A stretch of 14,291 nt of DNA from Candidatus Gastranaerophilales bacterium HUM_12 (lineage in GTDB: Bacteria; Cyanobacteriota; Vampirovibrionia; Gastranaerophilales; Gastranaerophilaceae). Below are positions 7,111-13,412 of the stretch, piece after piece. The stretch covers positions 18,293-32,583 of the forward strand of contig DABJ01000023.1 in assembly GCA_002102825.1 (NCBI GenBank). The letters are read 5' to 3'. How positions within the stretch are numbered: the stretch's first letter is position 1; each line of letters opens with the position of its first letter. Below the pieces are notes generated by a model. That model was given only the letters and a program-made list of their open reading frames with translations. It did not search any database and was not told where the DNA came from. A program made the position numbers and the translations under genes.

Positions 7111-7133
7111 AGTAAAGAATTGAGGAAAAATTT

Positions 7134-8372
7134 ATGATAGTTACAAATATAATTTCAGCTATTGGTAATAATAGCAGTATTTACCCACTACTAGTAAGAG
7201 ATTGTTGTATTGAAGCTCCGTCAAAAATCCTTATTGCCAGAAAAGAAAATTTAAAAGAATCAAAAGAAATAGCTAATGACGCAACTCGAGAAAAAATCAT
7301 TGACGAATATGCAACATCTGGAATTTGGCTTGGCGGTATTCCAATGGTAGAATATTTTTCAGATAAATTTATTTCTAAAAAAGGATATAACCCGATTGTT
7401 AATTTGAATTTGTTTAAGGCTGAAAAAAATAAAGAGGCTTATCAAGGAATTGAATATAATATAAACAAGTTCAAAAATATTCAAGCAAAAGATGTTCAAG
7501 ATGCCGTTCAAGATTCGATTAAAGTAAAAAATAATAAGGGAAGTTTTGAAAAACTTTTGACCAAAAAATTCTGCGCAGCAACGATTATTCCGACGATTAT
7601 TATGGGGTTTGTTTTACCAAAATTGAATTTTGCCTTAACTAAAAAGATTAGAGAGAAAAAAGTTCCCCAAAAAGCAGAATCAAAAAAAGAGATATCTTTT
7701 ACCGGAAGTTTTACATCTCAAATTGCAAATTTAAGAACTGTTGATAAAATGGCAATTTCTGACGGGGGGCTAACTGTTGGAAGAGTTACAACATCAAGGA
7801 ATAAAGATGAAGCTTGGGCGAATGCTTTTAGAATGATTGGTTCAATGATATTGAACTTTGTAACCCCTATTTATATTGCAAAAGGGTTGGATAAATTAGC
7901 AAACAAATTGTTTAATATTAATGTTAATTTAGATCCAAAAATTTTAGCAGATAATGAATTTATTAACACGATAAAAAATAGTAAAGTTGAACTTCCAAAA
8001 TCTAACACTGAAAAAGATTTAATTGATTTTATTGATAACAAACCTCAAGCTTTATTTTCAAGATTCGCTCAAAAAACAGGAAAAGTTAGTTATTTGAAAT
8101 CAGGGTATCGTGACCCGAGAAAATTTGTAGATATCAAGGATTTAGGCAAATTTAGAAACGAATTTGAAAACTTTATTGCGAAGGCAAAACAATCAAAAAA
8201 TATAGAAAATTTTGCAAGAAAAGCTAAATTTGTAAAAAGTGCAAATATTTTAGCAAATGTTGGAATTTCAAGTTTCTTACTTGCAGGTGTTTTACCGGCT
8301 GCAACGTATAAATTTATCAAGCTTACAACAGGTTCATATTCTGATCCGGGGCTGGTTCAAAATAAAAAATAA
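7134..8372 (+). CDS. Hypothetical protein, 412 aa, membrane-associated, lineage-type
   Basis: No named family is recognised. The N-terminus (MIVTNIISAIGNNSSIYPLL, then VRDCCIEAPSKILIARK) leads to a conserved-looking IIDEYATSGIWLGGIPMVEY (about 55-74). Hydrophobic segments are at about 147-163 (TIIPTIIMGFVLPKL), 232-251 (FRMIGSMILNFVTPIYIAKG) and 371-391 (ANILANVGISSFLLAGVLPAA). A charged linker holds an ISFTG motif at 187-191. The region 193-225 (SQIANLRTVDKMAISDGGLT onward) is polar and may form a soluble domain. A multi-pass or peripheral membrane protein is likely. A GAGG at 7122-7125 supports the ATG. I recall similarly built proteins recurring in gut Melainabacteria genomes, which would make it a lineage-specific paralogue family. 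A long leader with a candidate attenuator precedes it. Confidence 0.8.
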   Translation: MIVTNIISAIGNNSSIYPLLVRDCCIEAPSKILIARKENLKESKEIANDATREKIIDEYATSGIWLGGIPMVEYFSDKFISKKGYNPIVNLNLFKAEKNKEAYQGIEYNINKFKNIQAKDVQDAVQDSIKVKNNKGSFEKLLTKKFCAATIIPTIIMGFVLPKLNFALTKKIREKKVPQKAESKKEISFTGSFTSQIANLRTVDKMAISDGGLTVGRVTTSRNKDEAWANAFRMIGSMILNFVTPIYIAKGLDKLANKLFNINVNLDPKILADNEFINTIKNSKVELPKSNTEKDLIDFIDNKPQALFSRFAQKTGKVSYLKSGYRDPRKFVDIKDLGKFRNEFENFIAKAKQSKNIENFARKAKFVKSANILANVGISSFLLAGVLPAATYKFIKLTTGSYSDPGLVQNKK

Positions 8373-8488
8373 TTTTCTAAAAATCATTAAAATGAACTAC
8401 TATACAAAAATCAAATTACATGGTATCATGTGACCAGATGTAGTAGGAAATATTTTTTGAAAATATATGCAATAAGATTTTATTTAGA

Positions 8489-8534
8489 TATAAAAAACAG
8501 AATAGAAACGTTCGGGTAGGATACATGTACCCGA
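8489..8534 (+). promoter_or_regulatory. Leader region of rny with a hairpin; candidate -10
   Basis: In the 209-bp gap before rny, TATAAA (8489-8494) is a possible -10 without a matching -35. A perfect 7-bp stem TCGGGTA / TACCCGA (8512-8518 with 8528-8534) encloses a 9-nt loop and lies 47 nt before the ATG. No T-run follows, so it is not a terminator. It would sit in the rny 5' untranslated region and could affect stability or translation. The rest of the gap shows only AT-rich weak palindromes. Confidence 0.3.
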
Positions 8535-8581
8535 GATTGCGTGTATTATAAAAAAATAGAAAAGGATAAGGTAAAAACTTT

Positions 8582-10120
8582 ATGGAAGCAAAAACCTTGT
8601 TATTAGTTATTGCAGCTATTGCGGTAATGGCAGTGGTTGTCATGCTAATTATTCTAATTGTTCAGAAGGGCAAAGTAAAAAGTGCATTAGATTCTATTGA
8701 AAAAGATAAAAAAGCACTTAATGAAAGAGAAAAAATTCTTTACAAAGAGGCAAAAATCAAAGCCGTAGAGGAGCTTCAAGAAGACAGAGAACAACTCAAC
8801 GAAGAAGAAAGAGAACGTAGGCAAGAAATTGCAAGACAAGAGCAAAAACTAGCAAAAAGAGAGGATATGCTTGAAGACAAAATTCAAGAATATACCGAAA
8901 AGGATTTGCAAGTTCAAAGAAAAATGGATCAACTTTTGGAAAAAGAAGATTATCTTGCAGAACTTGTTCAAAAACAAACGGAAGAACTTGAGCGAATTTC
9001 CGGAATGTCAACAGAAGATGCAAAAAGAACTCTCCTTGAACAACTAAAAAATGATTTAGCTCAAGAACAAATGCAATTAATTCGTGAAAACGAAGCAAAA
9101 ATTAAAGAAACAGCGTTAGAAAAATCAAAAGAAATTCTATCAACAACAATGCAAAGATGTATGATTGAGCAAGTTGTAGAAACAACCGTTTCAGTTGTAG
9201 CTCTTCCAAATGACGAAATGAAAGGTCGTATTATTGGACGTGAAGGTAGAAATATCAGAGCATTAGAAACTCTAACAGGTGTTGATTTAATTATTGATGA
9301 TACTCCGGAAGCTGTTGTATTATCAAGTTTTGATCCAGTAAGACGTGAAATTGCAAAGCTTGCCTTAGAGAAACTTATCGTTGATGGGCGCATTCACCCG
9401 GTAAGAATTGAAGAAATGGTTGAAAAAGCTAGAGATGAAATTGATAAAAAGATTTGGTCTGAGGGTGAAAATGCCGCACTTGAAATGGGTGTTATGGGCT
9501 TGAATAAAGAACTTATTAAAACTCTTGGTCGTTTATACTATAGAACAAGTTATGGTCAAAATGTTTTGAAACATTCATTGGAAGTTGGACATATTGCAGG
9601 CATGTTAGCTGCTGAACTTGGTGCTAATGAAAAAATTGCTAAAAGGGCAGGGCTTTTACATGATATTGGTAAAGCTGTTGACCAAACTCAAGAAGGAACA
9701 CATATTCAACTTGGTGTTGAACTTGCAACAAGATATGGTGAAAAACCTGAAGTTATTCACGCAATTGAAGCTCACCATGATGATGTTGTCGCAAATACAA
9801 TTGAAGCGGTTCTTGTAAAAGTTGCAGATGCAATTTCAGCAGGTCGACCAGGGGCAAGACGTGATACTCTTGAAATTTATATCAAACGTTTACAAAAGAT
9901 TGAAGAAATTGTAAATAGTTATGAGGGCATTAAACAATCTTTCGCAGTTCAAGCGGGTCGAGAAGTTAGAATAATTGTTCAAGCTGAAATGTTTGATGAT
10001 TTAGCTTCGGGCAAATTGGCAAGAGATGTTGCTAAACGAATTGAAAATGAACTTGATTACCCTGGACAAATCAGAGTAACTGTTGTTAGAGAATTTAGAA
10101 CAACTGAAATTGCAAAATAA
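8582..10120 (+). CDS. rny: Ribonuclease Y
   Basis: RNase Y is a membrane-anchored endoribonuclease that starts mRNA decay. This 512-aa copy has the family order: one N-terminal transmembrane helix (about 5-27), a long Glu/Lys/Gln coiled coil (about 30-180), a KH RNA-binding domain with GRIIGREGRNIRALE (215-229), and the metal-dependent HD domain. Catalytic residues visible are H331 and H337 (KHSLEVGH), the HD pair H360-D361 in AGLLHDIGKAVD, EAHHDD (386-391) and D416 in VKVADAIS. The C-terminal segment ending GQIRVTVVREFR is also standard. Length is typical and all motifs are intact. The ATG follows AAGGATAAGG (8562-8571). ymdB follows 68 nt downstream after a hairpin, an order also found in Firmicutes. 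Confidence 0.98.
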   Translation: MEAKTLLLVIAAIAVMAVVVMLIILIVQKGKVKSALDSIEKDKKALNEREKILYKEAKIKAVEELQEDREQLNEEERERRQEIARQEQKLAKREDMLEDKIQEYTEKDLQVQRKMDQLLEKEDYLAELVQKQTEELERISGMSTEDAKRTLLEQLKNDLAQEQMQLIRENEAKIKETALEKSKEILSTTMQRCMIEQVVETTVSVVALPNDEMKGRIIGREGRNIRALETLTGVDLIIDDTPEAVVLSSFDPVRREIAKLALEKLIVDGRIHPVRIEEMVEKARDEIDKKIWSEGENAALEMGVMGLNKELIKTLGRLYYRTSYGQNVLKHSLEVGHIAGMLAAELGANEKIAKRAGLLHDIGKAVDQTQEGTHIQLGVELATRYGEKPEVIHAIEAHHDDVVANTIEAVLVKVADAISAGRPGARRDTLEIYIKRLQKIEEIVNSYEGIKQSFAVQAGREVRIIVQAEMFDDLASGKLARDVAKRIENELDYPGQIRVTVVREFRTTEIAK

Positions 10121-10133
10121 AGTTAAAGAGAAT

Positions 10134-10159
10134 AAGGCACTAATTTAATATAGTGCCTT
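10134..10159 (+). terminator. Intercistronic hairpin between rny and ymdB, possible partial terminator
   Basis: A perfect 9-bp stem AAGGCACTA / TAGTGCCTT (10134-10142 with 10151-10159) encloses an 8-nt AT loop, 13 nt after the rny stop. The following bases (GTTCCTTG) are only moderately T-rich, so termination may be incomplete. Alternatively it protects the 3' end of rny mRNA or serves as a processing point. The ymdB ATG lies 29 nt beyond it. Confidence 0.5.
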
Positions 10160-10188
10160 GTTCCTTGAAAATATTTGGGAATAATAAA

Positions 10189-11019
10189 ATGTCAGAAAAT
10201 AATATAATAAAAATCATATTTTTTGGAGATATTGTAGGCAAGCCGGGAAGAAAAGCGGTTAAAGATTTTTTGCAAACAAATGAAACCTTCAAAAATTATG
10301 ATTTTATTATTGCAAATATTGAAAATGCATCACATGGTTTTGGCTTAACCGAGAAAAATTACAAAGAATTCATTGAATATGGAATTAATTGTATGACATG
10401 CGGAAACCATATTTGGGATAAAAAAGATATAAATAACTACATTGATTCTGCTGACAATCTTCTTAGACCTATCAATTATCCAAGAGGGACAAAGGGTGTC
10501 GGAAGTCGAATTTTTGATATGGGCAATTTTAAAATAGGTGTAATTAATGTTTTGGGGCGTGTTTTTATGAACCTTGTTGATTCACCTTGGGAAATGGTTA
10601 GAGAAGAAATCCAACGAATAAAAGAAATTACACCGATTGTTGTTATTGATTTTCATGCAGAAGCAACAGCAGAAAAGATTTGTTTTGGCAGATTTTGTTC
10701 AGAGTTAGGTGTGAGTGCATTTTTCGGAACTCATACTCATGTACAAACTGCTGATGATAGTATTATAAATAACATGGGGTACATTACAGATGCAGGATTT
10801 TGTGGTGCATCTGACGGGGTTATAGGTATGGAATATCAAACTTCGCTCAACAGATTTTTAACATGTATTCCTGAACGTTATGAAGTTGCAGAGGGTAAAA
10901 CCACACAAGTTAATGCGGTAGAAGTAGAAATTGATTCCCGCACAGGATATGCCATCTCAATAAACAGAGTTTTTTGTAGTAGAGATAATATAGAAAAGGA
11001 AAGTGAACATGAAGACTGA
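10189..11019 (+). CDS. ymdB: YmdB-family metallophosphoesterase (cyclic-nucleotide phosphodiesterase)
   Basis: This 276-aa enzyme belongs to the YmdB/DR1281 calcineurin-like family of cytoplasmic dimetal phosphodiesterases. Bacillus YmdB hydrolyses cyclic nucleotides and influences biofilm and motility decisions. Metal and catalytic positions are visible: FFGDIVGKPG (D14), NIENASHG (E45, N46), GNHIWDKK (N73, H74), DFHAEATAEK (H156) and GTHTHVQTAD (H182, H184). The C-terminal AEGKTTQVNAVEVEID strand is also family-typical. I start at ATG 10189 (MSENN). An in-frame GTG at 10153 would add 12 residues but lies inside the intercistronic hairpin and has no ribosome site. The Shine-Dalgarno (GGGA, 10178-10181) is weak. 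The last 11 bp overlap the PHP gene start. About 25 residues at the C-terminus extend beyond the usual end. Confidence 0.95.
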   Translation: MSENNIIKIIFFGDIVGKPGRKAVKDFLQTNETFKNYDFIIANIENASHGFGLTEKNYKEFIEYGINCMTCGNHIWDKKDINNYIDSADNLLRPINYPRGTKGVGSRIFDMGNFKIGVINVLGRVFMNLVDSPWEMVREEIQRIKEITPIVVIDFHAEATAEKICFGRFCSELGVSAFFGTHTHVQTADDSIINNMGYITDAGFCGASDGVIGMEYQTSLNRFLTCIPERYEVAEGKTTQVNAVEVEIDSRTGYAISINRVFCSRDNIEKESEHED

Positions 11020-11863
11020 TTTACATATTCACACATACTATTCTGACGGTGTATTTTCGCCGGAAAAGATTGTGGATACAGCAATTGATGTCGGGTTGCA
11101 AGCAATAGCTATAACTGATCATGATAATGTTTTAGCTTATGATGTCGCCCAAAAATATATCAAGGACAATCATCTTGAAAATAAAATTGAAATAATCAAA
11201 GGTGTAGAAATCAATACTCTGTATAAAAACAATGAAGTCCATATTTTGGGCTATTTTATGAACACAGAAGACAAAGACTTTGTTGAACTTTTAAAAGCTC
11301 AACAACAAGCCAGAATTAAGCAAACAAAGGAAATCATTGCACTTCTTGCCAAAAAAGAAGGCATAAAAATTAAGTTTGAGGATATCAAAAAACTAGTTGC
11401 TCCAGGTGGAAGTATTGGACGTCCGCATATTGCACGGGCAATTACATCAGCAGGTGGTACAGCAAATGTTATGGACGCTTATGCAAAATATATCCATGAT
11501 GATTCTCCTGTTTATGTTCAGAGAAAAACTGTTACACCATTTGATGCAGTTGAAATTATTTATGATGCAGGTGGAGTTCCGGTTATTGCTCACCCGCACG
11601 ATTTGGATATAGCTGAACCTTTGATTAAAGAACTTATGAACTATGGTTTGAGAGGAATTGAAGCTTATCACCGAAAACATTCACCGGCTTGTGTTGAATA
11701 CTTCTCTTCAATGGCGGAAAATCTTGGTTTAATTGTAACAGGAGGTTCTGATTTCCATACTCCAAATATTATGAATGGTCAGATTGTCTTGGGTAAAAAC
11801 TTCATTCCGGAATGGGTTTACCACAAACTTGTAGAAGAGAAGAAACGTATTGATATGGCATAG
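11009..11863 (+). CDS. PHP-domain phosphoesterase (TrpH/RNase AM-like)
   Basis: This 284-aa protein is a metal-dependent PHP phosphoesterase of the TrpH/YciV type. Characterised relatives hydrolyse 3',5'-nucleoside bisphosphates, and the E. coli member (RNase AM) trims RNA 5' ends. The full metal set is visible: DLHIHTYYSDG (H6, H8, D13), TDHDN (D37, H38), GVEIN (E67), VHILGY (H78), SIGRPHIA (H140), IAHPHD (H195, H197) and GSDFH (D248, H250). I start at ATG 11009, eight bases after AAGGA; the in-frame GTG at 11003 would be too close to it. The start overlaps the end of ymdB by 11 bp, so coupling is likely. Placement after RNase Y and YmdB fits a role in RNA or nucleotide turnover, though the exact substrate cannot be read. 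Confidence 0.92.
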   Translation: MKTDLHIHTYYSDGVFSPEKIVDTAIDVGLQAIAITDHDNVLAYDVAQKYIKDNHLENKIEIIKGVEINTLYKNNEVHILGYFMNTEDKDFVELLKAQQQARIKQTKEIIALLAKKEGIKIKFEDIKKLVAPGGSIGRPHIARAITSAGGTANVMDAYAKYIHDDSPVYVQRKTVTPFDAVEIIYDAGGVPVIAHPHDLDIAEPLIKELMNYGLRGIEAYHRKHSPACVEYFSSMAENLGLIVTGGSDFHTPNIMNGQIVLGKNFIPEWVYHKLVEEKKRIDMA

Positions 11864-11872
11864 GGAATAACC

Positions 11873-12508
11873 ATGAGAAAGCGCTTTTGGAAAATTGAAT
11901 ACTCAATTACGATATTTGTTGTGTTCGGTATTATATTACTTCTTTTGCCGTCATCATTTATCACGTCAAAAGAAGCAACTTATATAACAAAATGGAATGA
12001 TACTTATAATAAAGTAGATTACACTTTTACTGCAATGAGTGCTCAGGCAGATGCAAATATTATAAAGAGTTTTCACAATGCAAAAACGAATGATGAAAGA
12101 GAAAAGTTGATGCTAAAGTTGGTAAAACCTTATCTTCGAATTAATAGTGAAGATGAGGTGACGGAGTATTCTCAATTTTATATGAACAGTTCAAAGGTTC
12201 AATCGAACGATTTATATCACTTTGATAATTTGTATAATACCAATGGCGGAATAATTGTTGGAATTAAAGATATCAAGGATAATGATGCTTATCACCCGGG
12301 GTTTATTATGATGTTTGATATGAATGGTAAAAAAGGCCCTAATACTTGGGGAAAAGATATTTATGGCATAAATATCTTTTCTGATGGGAAAATTACTCCT
12401 ATCGGTTCCGGTTGGAATATCAAAGATGTAAAAAATGACTGTTCAGAACACGGAAGTGGAGTATCCTGTTCATATTACTATAGAATTGGTGGAGAATTTA
12501 ATGAATAA
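11873..12508 (+). CDS. Membrane-anchored extracytoplasmic protein with pseudopilin-like loop
   Basis: This 211-aa protein has a basic start (MRKRFWKIEY), one hydrophobic helix (about 10-27) and a polar remainder that should lie outside the cytoplasm. There is no G-F-T-L-x-E prepilin peptidase site, so it is not a canonical pilin. The segment FDMNGKKGPNTWGKDIYG (about 148-165) does resemble the calcium-loop region (D-x-N-G-x-x-G-P-N) of type II/IV pseudopilins. Two cysteines near the end (C190, C199) could form a disulfide. I do not recognise a named family. AGGGA, overlapping the stop codon of the PHP gene, supports the start. The stop overlaps the next gene by eight bases, so it is embedded in the operon despite its different cell location. 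Confidence 0.75.
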   Translation: MRKRFWKIEYSITIFVVFGIILLLLPSSFITSKEATYITKWNDTYNKVDYTFTAMSAQADANIIKSFHNAKTNDEREKLMLKLVKPYLRINSEDEVTEYSQFYMNSSKVQSNDLYHFDNLYNTNGGIIVGIKDIKDNDAYHPGFIMMFDMNGKKGPNTWGKDIYGINIFSDGKITPIGSGWNIKDVKNDCSEHGSGVSCSYYYRIGGEFNE

Positions 12509-13100
12509 TAATGACGTAAGAAAAGTTTGTGTATTTGCTTCATCTTCAAATTTTTTAGATGCGGTTTATTATAATGATGCAAGAGAACTCGGAAAACTTC
12601 TTGGTCAAAATGGTTATGATATCGTTTATGGTGGGAGTAATTTAGGTTTGATGTGGGCTTGTGCATCACAAGTTAAAGAATTCGGAGGAAAAGTTACAGG
12701 TGTAATGCCTGAAAAACTTCACAGTATGGGTGTTTTTACAAAAGGTTGTGATGAATTTATAATTACGGCTGGAATGAGAGAAAGAAAAGCTAAGATTGAT
12801 GAAATTTCTGATGCTGTGATTACATTAGCCGGCGGTTTTGGAACGTTAGAAGAAATTTCAGAAATGATTGTTCAAAAACAACTCGGATATAACAAAAAGC
12901 CGATAATTATTTTAAACACTCACGGTTTTTATGATAAATTGAATGCATTTTTTGAAGAGATAATAGAAGAAAAATTTGCGAATAAAAATATGAGGAGTAT
13001 TTATTATATAGCTCAAACTCCGCAAGATGCAATTGATTATCTAAAGAATTACAAACCCTCAGAGCTAGATGTTGATAAAAACGCAATTTATGCAAGATAA
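12501..13100 (+). CDS. LOG-family (TIGR00730-type) nucleoside-5'-monophosphate phosphoribohydrolase
   Basis: This 199-aa cytoplasmic Rossmann-fold protein belongs to the LOG/YvdD family, which removes the base from nucleoside 5'-monophosphates; plant members activate cytokinins, and bacterial roles lie in nucleotide salvage or modified-base release. Visible motifs are VFASSSN (11-17), YGGSNLGLM (43-51), GVMPE (67-71), GMRERKAKID (91-100, with the R-x-R-K substrate segment) and AGGFGTLEE (110-118), the counterpart of the family P-G-G-x-G-T-x-x-E motif with alanine in place of the proline. Catalytic Arg and Glu are kept. I start at ATG 12501, after GGTGGAG (12488-12494). An in-frame ATG at 12435 would add 22 residues that only re-read the upstream gene. 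A terminator follows. Confidence 0.92.
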   Translation: MNNNDVRKVCVFASSSNFLDAVYYNDARELGKLLGQNGYDIVYGGSNLGLMWACASQVKEFGGKVTGVMPEKLHSMGVFTKGCDEFIITAGMRERKAKIDEISDAVITLAGGFGTLEEISEMIVQKQLGYNKKPIIILNTHGFYDKLNAFFEEIIEEKFANKNMRSIYYIAQTPQDAIDYLKNYKPSELDVDKNAIYAR

Positions 13101-13126
13101 AATTAAATTTAAAATTATTTATAAAT

Positions 13127-13159
13127 AAAAGCAACAATCAATTAATGGTTGTTGCTTTT
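13127..13159. terminator. Bidirectional terminator between the LOG gene and the AbrB-like gene
   Basis: An 11-bp inverted repeat AAAAGCAACAA / TTGTTGCTTTT (13127-13137 with 13149-13159) has an 11-nt loop. The plus strand continues TATTTG after a T-run, and the minus strand likewise gives GCTTTTATTTAT. The two convergent genes end on either side, with the AbrB-like stop touching the right arm, so it can serve both. Confidence 0.85.
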
Positions 13160-13383
13160 TATTTGTCCTCATTATTATTTTCTGCCTTTGTAATTTTTAT
13201 GGTATTATTTTCAACTTGAATTTTTAGCATATCTTTTTCCGGATTAACATCAATAAGTTCAAGAAGAGTTTTCGGCATAAACAAAGCCCAACCACTACCG
13301 GAGCGAGAAAGTTTTTTCAATGGATTGGGTTGTATGTACGTATTATGCAGTTCAAGATGAAATATATTTTGACAAACTACCAT
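13159..13383 (-). CDS. AbrB/SpoVT/MazE-like small DNA-binding protein
   Basis: This 74-aa protein has residues 21-66 in the swapped-hairpin AbrB pattern: K-K-L-S-R-S-G-S-G-W-A-L-F-M-P-K (23-38), then TLLELIDVNPEKDMLKIQVE and NTIKI. This matches the K-x-x-R-x-G-S-x-x-x-x-I-P-K and G-D-x-x-x-I-x-x-x-x-x-x-I-x-I layout of AbrB/MazE proteins, with tryptophan and phenylalanine replacing usual residues. Such proteins bind DNA as dimers, as transition-state regulators or as antitoxins. No toxin gene lies beside it. The ATG at 13381-13383 follows AAAGGG at moderate spacing. It converges on the LOG gene and diverges from tsaD with only 29 bp between the starts, so it could bind its own and the tsaD promoter. 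The family call is moderate. Confidence 0.65.
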   Translation of the reverse strand: MVVCQNIFHLELHNTYIQPNPLKKLSRSGSGWALFMPKTLLELIDVNPEKDMLKIQVENNTIKITKAENNNEDK

Positions 13384-13400
13384 AATTTTACCCTTTGTAG

Positions 13401-13406
13401 TAGAAT
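13401..13406 (+). promoter_or_regulatory. Candidate -10 of tsaD, leaderless position
   Basis: TAGAAT lies six bases (AGTAGT) before the ATG at 13413 and there is no Shine-Dalgarno. A TTGACA at 13369-13374 is too far upstream (26 nt) to be its -35. The spacing matches the other predicted leaderless starts in this window, but the element alone is weak. Confidence 0.35.
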
Positions 13407-13412
13407 AGTAGT

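Larger units (their letters stand above)
6885..7111 (-). pseudogene. Possible decayed minus-strand gene remnant, frameshifted
   Basis: The gap between the two unknown genes can be read on the minus strand as two consecutive open stretches in different frames. The first (7108 to about 7046) reads IRFGVPEEVVKRIELFY. The second (about 7055 to the stop at 6885-6887) includes GRYEYDIDDVFVKGF and ends VYYMDKYFKKSNDLVKRK. Joined across a frameshift near the A-rich run at 7041-7054, they make a plausible protein tail of about 70 residues. There is no start codon or ribosome site, and a stop lies in frame at 7109-7111. I do not recognise the product. The alternative is that this is regulatory DNA (see the attenuator entry) that happens to be open on the other strand. 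Confidence 0.3.

Noticed and set aside
8451..8467. AT-only palindrome (ATATTTT / AAAATAT) as terminator or operator
   Set aside because: Such palindromes are expected by chance in DNA of this composition; no T-run or gene end fits it.
8796..9393. Minus-strand open frames across RNase Y
   Set aside because: They are complements of the coiled-coil and KH codons and lack starts with ribosome sites.
10153..10188. GTG-initiated 12-codon extension of ymdB
   Set aside because: It begins inside the intercistronic hairpin, has no ribosome site and reads unlike the family N-terminus; ATG 10189 is directly followed by the conserved first strand.
11003..11008. GTG start two codons upstream for the PHP gene
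   Set aside because: It lies only two bases from AAGGA; the ATG at 11009 has normal spacing.
12435..12500. 22-codon upstream extension of the LOG gene
   Set aside because: It lies wholly within the preceding gene in another frame, whereas GGTGGAG sits correctly before ATG 12501.
13369..13374. TTGACA as the -35 of tsaD
   Set aside because: It is 26 nt from TAGAAT and no -10-like hexamer lies at 16-18 nt.
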